From assembly GCA_013397935.1 (NCBI GenBank), contig VZRN01005826.1, positions 268,999-332,998 of the forward strand: DNA of 64,000 nucleotides, written 5' to 3'. Both the position numbers and the translations under genes were made by a program. Numbering within the stretch: position 1 is the first letter of the stretch; the number at the start of each line of letters is the position of its first letter. The notes below the pieces were generated by a model. The model did not search any database. It worked only from the letters and a program-made list of their open reading frames with translations, and had not been told where the DNA came from. Positions 54,179 to 64,000 of this stretch are shown here, piece by piece. The DNA comes from Dasyornis broadbenti. Lineage: Eukaryota; Chordata; Aves; Passeriformes; Dasyornithidae.

Positions 54179-54392
54179 AAATCACAGAATTATAATCATA
54201 GACTATTCTGAGTTGGAAGGGGCCCACAAGGATCAACAAGGTCAACTCCTGGCCCTACACAGGATAGCTCTAAGATTCACACCATATGCTTCAGAGTGAA
54301 GCCCAAACACTTTGTAAATGCCTATTTCAGTGCCAAACCACCCTCTGGGTGAAGAACTTTTTCCTAGTATCCAGACTTAACCTTCACAGACA
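54179..54392 (-). mobile_element. CR1 LINE, antisense, 3' fragment
   Basis: From the 3' end inward it reads AATCATAGACTATTCTGAGT, TGGAAGGGGCCCACAAGGAT, AACTCCTGGCCCTACACAGG and later CCAAACCACCCTCTGGGTGA. This is the reverse complement of a CR1 3' region of the subfamily with ‘ggcccacaaggatcatcgagtccaactcctggccctgcac’. It is about 210 bp long and truncated as usual. Confidence 0.85.
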
Positions 54393-56519
54393 CATGCTGT
54401 CACAGAAGTGAAACACCCGCTGTGCTTTTTTCAACCCATGAATTTTCTTATTGTTTAATTGAGGAAAATAATGTGTGGCAGTTTAAAACTGGAAGACATG
54501 CATTTGTCTTTCCAGTCTGAGGAAAATACAAGGTATGGAAGGAAGAGATCTGCATTTTTCTGGTTAATTTCTTTAGATTTCAGAGCTAATTAACTTGTTA
54601 GGCAGTACTTCCTAGGAAATTTTAGAGTGAAAACATTTTGTACCTTAAACATTCATCACTTAACTAAAACCGATTTTTAGTTTTAAATTTCTTCCTTCTT
54701 TGTTTTAGTTGAATTTCTCTTACAGCCTGTTGTGAGTATTTTCAGAGTAGTAAGCATTTACCTGTATCTTACTGGAAATAGAAAATGGAGTGTAACATCA
54801 GAAGTTAAGAAGCTGAACTAAATGCTTATCAGTATATGAGTAGTATGCCTTAGCTAGGAAAACATGGAAAGATGTGTAAGCTTTTTTTTCCTATTCATTA
54901 AAATAATTGTGTTTTAATGAAGAATGAGAAATGGACTGTTTTCCTAATTACAGTAGAAATATAGTAGGTAGGTTTAAAGGAAAGTTTGCACACTTTCAAA
55001 TTACAATAACACAGTATAAAACAACTTAGTTTGTTTTTTAGTGTTTTCTTCAGTGAGGACAAACTGTATTATTCGATACTGTAAAGTGTAGTTTCATGTG
55101 AACCCCTTCCTGCAATATCCCTTTAGCAAGGCAGTCTGACTATATTTCAGAGGTTTTAAACCAAAAAAATCTAATGAATGCTCTGTGTTGTCTTTCAAAA
55201 TTGCAAATAAATCCTCAAGTTACAAACAGATTAGCTTTGTTTTACAATGGTAAATAGTACACTTCCAGCTTTCTTTAGTTTGGTGCAAATTGGAGGGTGA
55301 GTAAACCAAATAACTTTGTTTTAAATCTGGAACACTACTTAGATTTACAATCCAGAATTGATCATGAATCACACATGAATGTTTGTAGACTTGGTGATTT
55401 AATAGGAGTAATTATAAAATTTCCAAAAAGTGTCTCCAAATAGCAAAATAAAAAATTGTTAAATAAAAGAATCTATATTTTAAGGAAAGATAATTTTTAA
55501 GAAACTATTTTTAAAAATACTTTTAGCTTAGAAAAAACAAAGGAAAAAGTGTATTTTGTATCTGAAATAGAAATCAGTGAAATGTCCAGCAAACGGACTT
55601 GATTTTTAATTTTGAAATGACATACGACAGCTTTGCATTCCCCTTGCAAACAAGTGACATCCTTGTAACTGAAGGTCTGCTGTGTCAGATGAGCCAAGGT
55701 GCACTACAGAATTTTATCAGACCTGTGAGCTTTCTTCCCACTCTGAGGATATAAATATACAGCTTGGCCATGAAATGTCTTTAAGAGGAGGACTAAAATC
55801 CTCAATTTGATCTCCAAATCCCGTGGGAAGACAGAGGTTTTCCAAGTCTGGTGTGTTTTAACATTAGCTATATCACAAGGGCATTCCCTATGCAGGCGTC
55901 TAAACCAGTTGGTGTTTCTTAGGCAAGAGTAAATTAATTGGAAATCGGTAGACAACCTAACCTTCTTGTTTTCAGGTAATTAACTGTAATGTCCAGCAGA
56001 GTGGAAGTAAGAGTATGAATAATAGAGGCTAGAAGATCATTAGCAGAGAAGGGGATGATGTTTCCTAGTCAAATGGAGATTATAGCCTTCTTTGTTTTCT
56101 AGGTGTTAAATTACATCAATGAGATAATTGCTGGACTGTTTCTTGTTTTATATGGTTTTCTTTGTAGTTTGTTTCTTACATCTGTGCTAGGTTTTTCTTT
56201 TGTTCCATACAGTGTGATAATTTCCTGGACTTTTTACTTCTCTCAGTTTTTAGACTGTTAAGTTGCTACTTGTTCTATAGTTTTGTGGGCATTCCTACCA
56301 CTGGAACCAACCACAGTTCTTGTCCAGGACCAAACTTAATTTCTTCAATTGGAAAAAACCAATTTGCATTTTACGCCCCAATTCAGAACTGCTCCATTTG
56401 TCTTTTAAGATCTGTTTTACTAACTTGTAATTGCCAGGTTGTTACGCTGGGGTTTTTCCCCTGCTGGAGGTATAATGCTGTCAGTGTCTTAAATTTAATT
56501 TCTTTTTTTTCTTTTACAG

Positions 56520-56560
56520 ACTGAGACAACTTTAGGCCTCAGTTCATATCAACAGAAAAG
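56520..56560 (+). CDS. TMEM131: TMEM131 coding exon 3
   Basis: A long T-rich tract ending TTTTACAG precedes 56520, and a strong AG|GTAAGC donor follows 56560. The exon is only 41 bp: 13 codons reading TETTLGLSSYQQK plus the first two bases (AG) of a Ser codon completed by exon 4. It continues exon 2 without a break (…DLLQ|TETT…), which confirms order and phase. The length is not a multiple of three, so skipping this exon would frameshift the protein. A CR1 copy in antisense orientation begins about 180 bp downstream. Confidence 0.93.
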
Positions 56561-56737
56561 GTAAGCATCTTTCTAAAAGTTTAATACAGACTGTAATTGT
56601 AGGATTTGTGATACTTTTCATAAGAATAATAAAGGTTTAGTGTAAAAAAGATCAAATACAAACCATGTGATTTTTTCCAATTATTTTTCTCGTACAGTGG
56701 AAATGAAATTAAAATGTGAGACAGTTTTTAATATTGA

Positions 56738-57098
56738 ATAGCTAAATCGTAGAACGGTTTGGCTTGGAAGGGACCTTGAAGATAAGCTAGTTCCATCCCG
56801 CTGCCATGGGCAGTGTTCCTGTCCCTCACCACCCTCTCAATAAAAGAATTCCTTCGTAATATCTCATCTAAACCTGCCCACTTTCAGTTTAAAGCCATTT
56901 CTTCCTTCTCCTATCACTAAATGATTTTGTGAAAAGTGCCTCTCCACCTCTCTTGTAGCCCATTTTAGGTACTGGAAGGTGCTCTAAGGTCACCTCAGAG
57001 CCTTTTCTTCTTCAGACTGAACAGCCCCAACTCTCCCAGCCTGTATTTGTAGGAGAGGTGCTTTGTCCTTCTGATCATCTTCGTGGCCCTTCCTGAGA
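56738..57098 (-). mobile_element. CR1 LINE, antisense, 3' fragment
   Basis: A clear reverse-complement CR1 3' region: GGTTTGGCTTGGAAGGGACC, then CTGCCATGGGCAGTG, CTTTCAGTTTAAAGCCATTT, GGTACTGGAAGGTGCTCTAA, AACAGCCCCAACTCTCCCAG and TCTGATCATCTTCGTGGCCC, all in canonical order. About 360 bp long. It starts roughly 180 bp downstream of TMEM131 exon 3. Confidence 0.93.
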
Positions 57099-57345
57099 AA
57101 GAAACTTCACATGGAATAAAAAATGGAAGGATTCTTTAATTCACTTTGTAATGTATACCGCGGAGTAATTCTGTGTAATTGAACTGAGACTCTGCTTGTG
57201 GATTTTTTGAAAAATCATTTTACTGTAGTCACTTTTATTGAGGAGGAAGTGGGTTTGCTTGCTTCAAAAGTTCTTGGTGTCCTTTTGAAGAAAAACTTGA
57301 TGTTATTTTTGATAGATTCTTCCCCGCACTCCTATGTCCCATCAT

Positions 57346-57668
57346 AGAATCATTAAGGTTGGAAAAGACCTCCAAGATCACCAGGTCTAACCTTCAGCCA
57401 AGTGCCACCATGCCCACTAAGCCATATCACAAAGTTCTACATCTACTTGTTTTTTGATTTTGATTTCACCTCTTCCCTAGGGAGGCTGTTCCAATGCTTA
57501 ACTACTTTTTCCACTATGATTTTTGTCTGAATATCCAACCTGAATTTCTCCAGGCACAGCTTGAGGCTGTTTCCTCTTGTTCTGTCGCTGATTGCTTGGG
57601 AGAAGAGTCTCAGCCTCCTTTTCTCCAGACTAAACAACCCATGGCCCTATCTTGTCCTCTCCTGTCCT
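57346..57668 (-). mobile_element. CR1 LINE, antisense, 3' fragment (second subfamily)
   Basis: It begins CATAGAATCATTAAGGTTGG, AAAAGACCTCCAAGATCACC, the hallmark of another CR1 subfamily. The minus-strand open frame contains LEKRRLRLFSQ and VVKHWNSLPREEV, which are CR1 ORF2 C-terminal sequences. It lies about 250 bp from the preceding CR1 with the same orientation but differs from it in sequence, so it is an independent insertion. Confidence 0.92.
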
Positions 57669-60600
57669 GAAGATATAATCTGTTACTGAAGTACTTGCCA
57701 TTTATAATACCTGAGAAGGAAAAGAAGTGACCTCTTTTTTTCCCTGGTCCCTAATTTTTCTCTAGTGAATCATCAGATATACTTGTTTATTTAATGAGTG
57801 CACTGGTCAGTAATAATGAAGCTTGTTTTGTGTACAGTAGCATTCAACAAACTGTTGTAGTGCATTTCAGTAAATACATCTGTTTTTTCCATTACCTGTT
57901 TTCTGTTCCTTTTCAGGTAATCTAGTAAAAAAAAAATTTCATTTAAAATCAGTTCCTGTTTTACTATGCGTATAGTTGCTTAATTGTGGGCTTAAGATCC
58001 TCCTTTTTTGAAAGTTTTGAAAAACCTTTGAAATCTCCAGCTGTGGACAGGAATGCAAACAGCTGTAGCTATGTGCTGCAGTATGTCAGTCAGATTGCTA
58101 GTATGAGAACATGAATTTATAGGAATGACAATTGAACTAAAGATAGCAATGATTAGTGTATTCTATGTCTTGGATAGAGCCAGACTTTACAGAGATTCTT
58201 TAAATGGAATAGTATCTTGTTTAAATCATTGCATCTCAATGGTAGGAAAAAAGTGCCTTTATTGGCATCCATAGATTAGGTGCAATATTTTTGTTTCCCA
58301 GAAAACAACTGAATTTGGTGGTTCTTGAGATTGAGGCCAGGAGCTGGATTGCCTACAGGACTTTTTACTTTTATTTCTCAGATAAGAAGATTGCTTTCTG
58401 TATTGGAAACTTCAGTGTTCTAGAGTGTGTTTTATTAAAACACTGGTTTAGATATTTGAAAAGAAATAGTCCATTCCACTTCAGAGCGCTGGCCTATTTG
58501 AAGTTCAGTCACAGTGTGTTGAAGATCTACATCACAAGCTCTCTGATACCATGTTACATAGTAAATACCAAATTTGCTTTCTGTTTTTCTCTCTCACTCC
58601 TGTTGTTGGGTTTGCATCAATCTTCCCTTTAAATATTTTCCTAGGTGATTTTTTTCAATGGCATTGCTTAAAAACAAAACTTCTCTAGATCCCTTGTCTT
58701 TCCTTGTCCTTATCAGAGATTATAATATCTTCTTATTGGTATAGCTTGCCAGTATTTCTTCCCTATTTAGACAGTTTATTTAGTTCTCTGATCTATCTAT
58801 TAGCACTGATTGGAAGGAGGGAAATGAACTAGCAATTTAATTTGGTTTGTTAATGCCCATGGTCTGGTTAGAGTAGATATTGAAGACTCGAATAGATATT
58901 CAAGCTTCTCCCTATTCTTTCCCCAGACACTCCTCCTTGGGATTTGTTAGCTTTGAACTTTGTCTGATATGAGTGTGTTTTCCTGATACAGGGTTAATGT
59001 TGACTTATTTGAGCCAGCTACTATCTGGGTAGTTTATGAAAAAAATTGTTGCTATTCTTTTTATTCATCTGCATTTATAACAGCAGCTACTGCTAGATAT
59101 TGAAGTGGTTAATTGTTTTGTGGGAGTTCACGTTCTTACTGAACCTGTGATTAATATGCATATTTCTAAAATAATTTTAGTTTTTAGAATTAAAATATCT
59201 TTTCTGATATATGCAGCTCACCCTTGTTTTTAAATATTAACAAGTTGTGGATGCTCTCAGGTTACTTACAGAACATTTTTAGCTAAAACAGTCTGCAGTG
59301 GCTCTTTCGAGGATTCTGGCACAAAATGTACCCACTGTGAAGTATTTGCCAATTTGTCATTTTAAAGGTTCACATAGTTATTTTTAGATATGCTTTTATT
59401 TGATTTTGTGGTAATGGAAATAAGACAGCGGCTTTCTAAGAGTTCGTGTTGCTAAGTAAAATCATGAGATTTCTTGCTGTTTCACAGCTTAATGCTGCTG
59501 CCTTTATTTCTTTACAATTTATGGCACAAGAGAGGAAATAAAACCCTTTAAACAACTGCTAAAGTAATGTGGGAAAAAATACATGTGGAGTATACTTAGA
59601 CTTGAATTTTCTACAGTAGCAATTAAAGATGTTACACATAAGATTCCACAGAGCACAGAACTCCTCCAGAAATCACAGAACATCTAGAAAGGTAAAGTAA
59701 GGATACAGAGACAAAGTTCCTGCCCAACTTGCAGAAATCTTTAAATACTGTATGTGACAAGCATTTTTTTCATCTCCAAATGCAAAGATGTGCATTAATT
59801 ATCTAAAATTGAGTGCCTAGTACTCTGTGATAAAAAGCAAAGCGTTACAGAAGCGCTGCACAGTGTCCTTAAGACAGAATAATATTGGGGCTATGCACAG
59901 ATGGACACCCATATCAGCTACAGTGTTTGCAGGCATTGCTATTTGAGTATTTTTATGAGAGCATCTGTGACTAACATTATTGAGACATGAAGCTGCACTT
60001 CGGTGAATTGCATCTCATAGTAGTTTGCTTCTGGGTAGCTGCAGCACCTTAGTTAGTAATCGAGGTAAATGCCCACTCAGATACAGCGTGGATGGAACAG
60101 GGAGGATAATGATCCTGCTGGGGACTGTATGTCGTTCACTCTCAAGTCTCACTTTAAAATCAAAATCTTGCAGAAGGAAAAGATGTTGAGAACATTTAAA
60201 TCATGGGTTCAGATGACTCCTGGCCAGTTCTTTAGTCTGCTGGTGCTTGTTGGCAGGTATCAGCAGTCCTCTCTTCCAGTTGCATCTTTTCTTTCTCATG
60301 TTGTTCTTGTCTTTAAAAGTTAGAAAGCTTGGAGGGGTAGGGAAGGAAAAATGTTTAAATTGTGATATAAGACTGGGAGCCATATTTCTACATGCATACA
60401 GTAGTAATTAACTTCATGTCATTATGCTATAAAGTTGCCCTACCCATGGGTGTATCCAGCCTTTGGTGAGCAAGTGCCCAGCAAAGCAGACATTATCATC
60501 AATTTCAAGACTTCTGCAAGTTGACTCATGTTGGGCTTTTCAGTAGGCAAAGTTTGTGAATCCCAATATTGCTTGTTCCCGTTTGAATCTTATTACAGTT

Positions 60601-63025
60601 GTTACTTTTATTATAGTAGTTGGCATTCATTATGATGTTGTTGCCTTTACCAAACTTTACCCATTTAAAAATTCTGTGTTGTTCAACTGGCTTTCCAGGA
60701 TAATATAGCTCTGTGGCCTGAGAAAATGTTGCCTAAACTTTACATGTATGTGGAGAAGTGAGTATGTCCTGATTGTTCAAGTTAGGCCAAGTTAGTCTTG
60801 ACAATATTTTCAATGCATTTGAAATAAAGATATTAATTACCACTTTCGTAAACACTGTAAATATTTTTTAGGTTTTTTCCATAAAAGGAACTGATATGTC
60901 ATTCTACCAATAATACCAATACAAAAGAGGTGCTGTCTGACTGTTCAGAATTTTAATTTTGGAAGAAATGTACAGAATTATTTCTAAGATCACTTTAAGA
61001 TGAGTAGTTTCTCTTGAGTGTTATCTTGACAATGGAGGTACATAAGCTTTTTGACCTTTTTCATTTAGAGATGCACTCTAAATGGTTTTTAAAATTCGAC
61101 TGTAAACTCTGAAGACATACTGTCCACTTGTTTTATCCATTTGAAACATAACAGCTAGTATAATTTTCCAGTTGTGTTCTCCTATGTCCAGTGTCTCTGT
61201 AAACTTAATTTTATTGAATGTTTGTTCTATGAGGTTTGACTTTAGCCTGAGAAGGTATACCCAAGCACTCTCTTATTTGACAACTGTAATGTGTCACAGC
61301 CACACTTAATAGTAGCAAGAATTTTAATTTTATCTTGTAGATCTGGATACAGTTTTTTCTGTTAGTGTCTTCTTCTATCTTCACTTCTGTTGTGCTGTGA
61401 TCTGCATGCACATGGCATATGTGCTCATACACATTTAAGTATATACTAAGGCTGATTGGATGTACTAGGCCCTGATAGTTTTTTATTACTTTTATGTGGA
61501 CAAAGCTATTTTTAGTGACTAGGTTTTTATAGCATTGAAGATGCTATGACACCCAAACATAGAGAGCTGGAAATTGATTAGCATGCTGTGTATTGTACTT
61601 GAAGTGTGAAGATTCAGTCATGGAGTTATAGAGTGAGTCATTGAGACATTGTAATTTTACTTAAAAAGCTTTTGATTTTATTTTGATTAAAGGATACAGT
61701 TCGGATTTCCTAACCTATTCTTAAACTTTTGCTCCTGTTAAGTACCTTCCTTGTTGAAGTAGTTCTGGAGTATGGAAAGACATCTGAATTTGATCAAGAA
61801 TTAGTTTTCCTGAAATTGCACTGGATGGAATTGGATTGAATTTTGTTCAAGGCCTTAGGTTTCATAAGACAAGCCACATGTGTCTGTCCTATTTCGTGGC
61901 TGCTCTTTCTTTTTGAGGCAGAACTGCATAGTTCTGGGTAGAACTGGGTTTGTGGAGTAACTTTCCTTAACCAGGACAAGTGGCTCCAGCTCTGTCTTTG
62001 GGCGTCTGGGATTGATACAAAGTCAGAAAACAAGGATCTAAAACAAGAATACTGTTTTACTATCAGGAAAAAAAGCATTTGAGATAAAAAAGAGAAGCTG
62101 CCAGTCTTGCCATTCAAGAGCCATTGATCTTCATCTATTCTTTAGCCTTCCCCAGTTCATTTTTTTATTTAATGCTGTTGTCTCTCTGTTTTGTTTTTTG
62201 TATGAATAGGATTTTTACTCAGCCCAAAATAAAGTGTGAGAATTACAGAGATGTTTAACTGTGGTCACAGTCACATCATTCTGAATAATAAAAAACATTC
62301 CAGTCAATGAAACTACTTCATATTTTTTACTTAAAATTTTTGTTGTGGGTTTCTGATTGTGCTCCATATAACTGTACTGATAAAATTAGCAGTAGTAGAG
62401 AATGCTTCCAGGTACTTTGACTTCACTGCTGAATTGTTGGAGTGCAATTTAAGTTTTGCTCTTTATATACTAGAATTTTCCCAAAGAGTTTCCAGTGGGA
62501 GGTTAGTATAGGCAAAGCTAAGGAATGTTTCCAGAGCAGAGTCATTGTCTTCTGGATATTGTGAGTTTTAAACAGTACTGGCTGTTTTCTCACATGTGGC
62601 CTCAGTACCATCAAATGGGTCCAAGATTGTTTATGTACTAGTATAGAAGTAGCTGGAGAAACTCGTGGTGTGTGTGTAAATTACTGTTACACACTGGATA
62701 ATATCCAAAATGAAAGATGACATAAACTTATTTAGTGTATTGTTTCACTCAGCCATCATTATATAGAGGAGAGGTTTACATTTCAATTATGTCCATTTTC
62801 AAGATATGTGCTCTTGCATAATCTTTGTTGGAGACACCACATAATCATGTTGTAAAATTATGATATTCTGACTGGACAAGTTTGTTTTGTTTGTTTCTTC
62901 TTTTGAATTAGTTGCTTTATTAGTATTAATGAACATTTTGCTAAGAAAGGGCTACTTAAGATGGGTAGGGAACAAAAATACATCATTTAATAGTATCGTT
63001 TATAGGATTTCAATTTTTCTTGCAG

Positions 63026-63094
63026 TGTATCCCTGTATCGGGGAAATTGCCGACCTCTCCGGTTTGAGCCACCAATGCTGGACTTCCACGAACA
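63026..63094 (+). CDS. TMEM131: TMEM131 coding exon 4
   Basis: The acceptor is TTTTTCTTGCAG just before 63026 and the donor is GTAAGT from 63095. The 69-bp exon starts with the third base of a Ser codon and then reads VSLYRGNCRP, LRFEPPMLDF, HE, followed by two bases (CA) of a codon that should be Gln. It enters and leaves in phase 2. This block leads into the first PapD-like domain that follows in full-length TMEM131. The next exon of the family is not found in the remaining 900 bp, so it must lie to the right of the window. Confidence 0.93.
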
Positions 63095-64000
63095 GTAAGT
63101 TGAAAAGTATTTTGATCTGTTTAGTTACACAAATCTAAAAAAAACCAAACCAAACAAACAAAAAACCTACAAAAAAAAAAAAACAAGCACAGAAAACAAA
63201 TAACAAGAGCTTTTAAAGCTGGTGGAGAAGGTTGTATACATAGATTACATTAATAGCTTGTAAATATAATTGACCTACGTGTTAGCTTTGTAGAGTGGGA
63301 CAGTTTTAAGTCTAGAACTTAATGTCCTGAGGTAAGATTACCTTTCTGCTTGAACATAACCCACATCAAGGAGCATGTACCCCAGCATATCAGTTTTACT
63401 ATTGCTTTGGTGGCAAAAACACTGACAGTGGATCTGCAATTACTAGAACAGTAATATTGAGTTAATGAAAGTACAGCCTCAAGGAGAACAAACAGCCTCC
63501 AGGAACCTACCTTGCAGCTGGTTGTGTTTCCATTAAACAAATGGGAGGAGGAAGGAATTTAACAATTTCATCAGTGTACCTGTTTGGAATCAGTTCCTCT
63601 GAGAACTACTTCAGTCTTAACTTGTCTTACCATTAACTGGTTATTGTGTATAGGTGGCTCTAAACCCTCTTTTTTCCCACAGTCAGAATTGGTTCTGGAG
63701 TTGGATTTATGGATTCAGCCTGATAATTTGAACAATGTAAACATCAGTGAAGGCATTTCAAACATTTTGTTACCAGTTCAGCCTGGAAGAATGAAAACAG
63801 CCCAGGTGTGCCTTAGCACAGCATTGCTTCCCCCATCCTCAATCAGTACTGCTGCTTAATGAAAGGCTGTTTTGTTTACAGATCAGCCACAGATTATTAA
63901 TAAAAATATAGTACCCTTTGCTGTTGCAAAGACTGTTGTACAGTGTGGTGACTACAGAGGTATGCAAGGAAACTCCTGTGTATTGACATGGTGTCTGCTT
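63095..64000 (+). other. TMEM131: TMEM131 intron 4, 5' part
   Basis: Sequence after the GTAAGT donor of exon 4, cut by the window end. It contains an A/CAAA-rich tract at 63136-63210. The next expected TMEM131 exon, which should continue after the split Gln codon, is not seen. Confidence 0.85.
63136..63210. repeat. A/CAAA-rich low-complexity tract
   Basis: An A-run, then CCAAACCAAACAAACA units, then a 13-A run, about 40 bp after the TMEM131 exon 4 donor. Confidence 0.85.

Larger units (their letters stand above)
45151..56519 (+). other. TMEM131: TMEM131 intron 2
   Basis: This intron of about 11.4 kb starts GTATGT and ends TTTTACAG. It contains a sense CR1 (about 50040-50895), an LTR-like fragment (54035-54178), an antisense CR1 (54179-54392), CAAA-rich tracts (46162-46290 and 53140-53221), an 18-bp tandem duplication (49423-49458) and a perfect palindrome (51929-51956). 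No additional exon was recognised. Confidence 0.88.
56561..63025 (+). other. TMEM131: TMEM131 intron 3
   Basis: This intron of about 6.5 kb begins GTAAGC and ends TTCTTGCAG. Two antisense CR1 copies lie in its first 1.1 kb (56738-57098 and 57346-57668). The remaining 5.3 kb is AT-rich and I see no gene, RNA or clear repeat in it. The open frames at 58291-58632 and 61794-62117 have no recognised similarity and look incidental. Confidence 0.88.
26050..64000 (+). other. TMEM131: TMEM131 gene, 5' portion (partial, exons 2-4 visible)
   Basis: This is the gene span inferred from three spliced exons at 45089-45150, 56520-56560 and 63026-63094; the left limit is only the probable position of exon 1. 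Joined, the exons give one open frame whose residues run FIQSDGIIEM..., then TETTLGLSSYQQKS, then VSLYRGNCRP...FEPPMLDFHEQ. I recognise this as the conserved N-terminal region of TMEM131, just after the signal peptide. TMEM131 is a large single-pass membrane protein of the secretory pathway. From published family knowledge, its N-terminal PapD-like domains bind procollagen, its cytoplasmic tail binds TRAPPC8, and it supports collagen secretion. The paralogue TMEM131L is the main alternative, but the match to the TETTLGLSSYQQKS and YRGNCRP blocks favours TMEM131. Exon 1 is not visible, and all exons after number 4 lie outside the window. Confidence 0.88.

Noticed and set aside
57443..57637. Minus-strand frame with LEKRRLRL and HWNSLPREEV
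   Set aside because: It is the tail of CR1 ORF2 in a truncated element, not a host gene.
63678..63859. Open segment after a TTTTTTCCCACAG acceptor as TMEM131 exon 5
   Set aside because: The acceptor looks good, but the translation does not continue the expected TMEM131 sequence after the split Gln codon, and I see no suitable donor.

Overview
The window looks like nuclear DNA from a bird. It is AT-rich and almost gene-free, with long introns. The recognisable interspersed repeats are mostly CR1 LINE pieces, and one fragment at about 54.04-54.18 kb resembles an endogenous-retrovirus LTR family I know from Neoaves. The species cannot be fixed from sequence alone. There are no bacterial-style operons, CRISPR arrays, tRNA or rRNA genes that I can see.

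The only gene I can identify with confidence is the 5' part of TMEM131 on the + strand. Three small exons have good splice sites and join in one reading frame: 45089-45150, 56520-56560 and 63026-63094. Together they encode the segment that follows the signal peptide in TMEM131 proteins. The rest of the gene lies beyond base 64000. Exon 1 (start codon and signal peptide) is not visible. It most likely falls in the assembly gap at 26050-26104, inside the only strong CpG island of the window (about 24.7-26.35 kb).

Layout: 1-24.3 kb is intergenic or unassigned, with a CR1 tail, weak MIR-like relics, a (TA)n/(TG)n microsatellite and one unassigned 152-codon ORF. From 24.3 to 25.0 kb there is a transitional stretch with a 193-codon open frame that I cannot assign. 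From 25.0 to 26.35 kb lies the CpG island, with GC boxes, a YY1-type motif around a minus-strand ATG, a 17-bp minisatellite of 30 near-identical units, and the gap. From 26.1 to 45.09 kb is probable TMEM131 intron 1, holding a degraded sense CR1 split by non-CR1 sequence. Intron 2 (45151-56519) carries a sense CR1, an LTR-like fragment, an antisense CR1 and a 28-bp perfect palindrome. Intron 3 (56561-63025) starts with two antisense CR1 copies. The last 0.9 kb is the start of intron 4.

I found no convincing new biological system. The best candidates for a second look are the homogeneous, potentially G-quadruplex-forming minisatellite beside the TMEM131 promoter, the missing exon 1, and a possible divergent minus-strand start in the same island.
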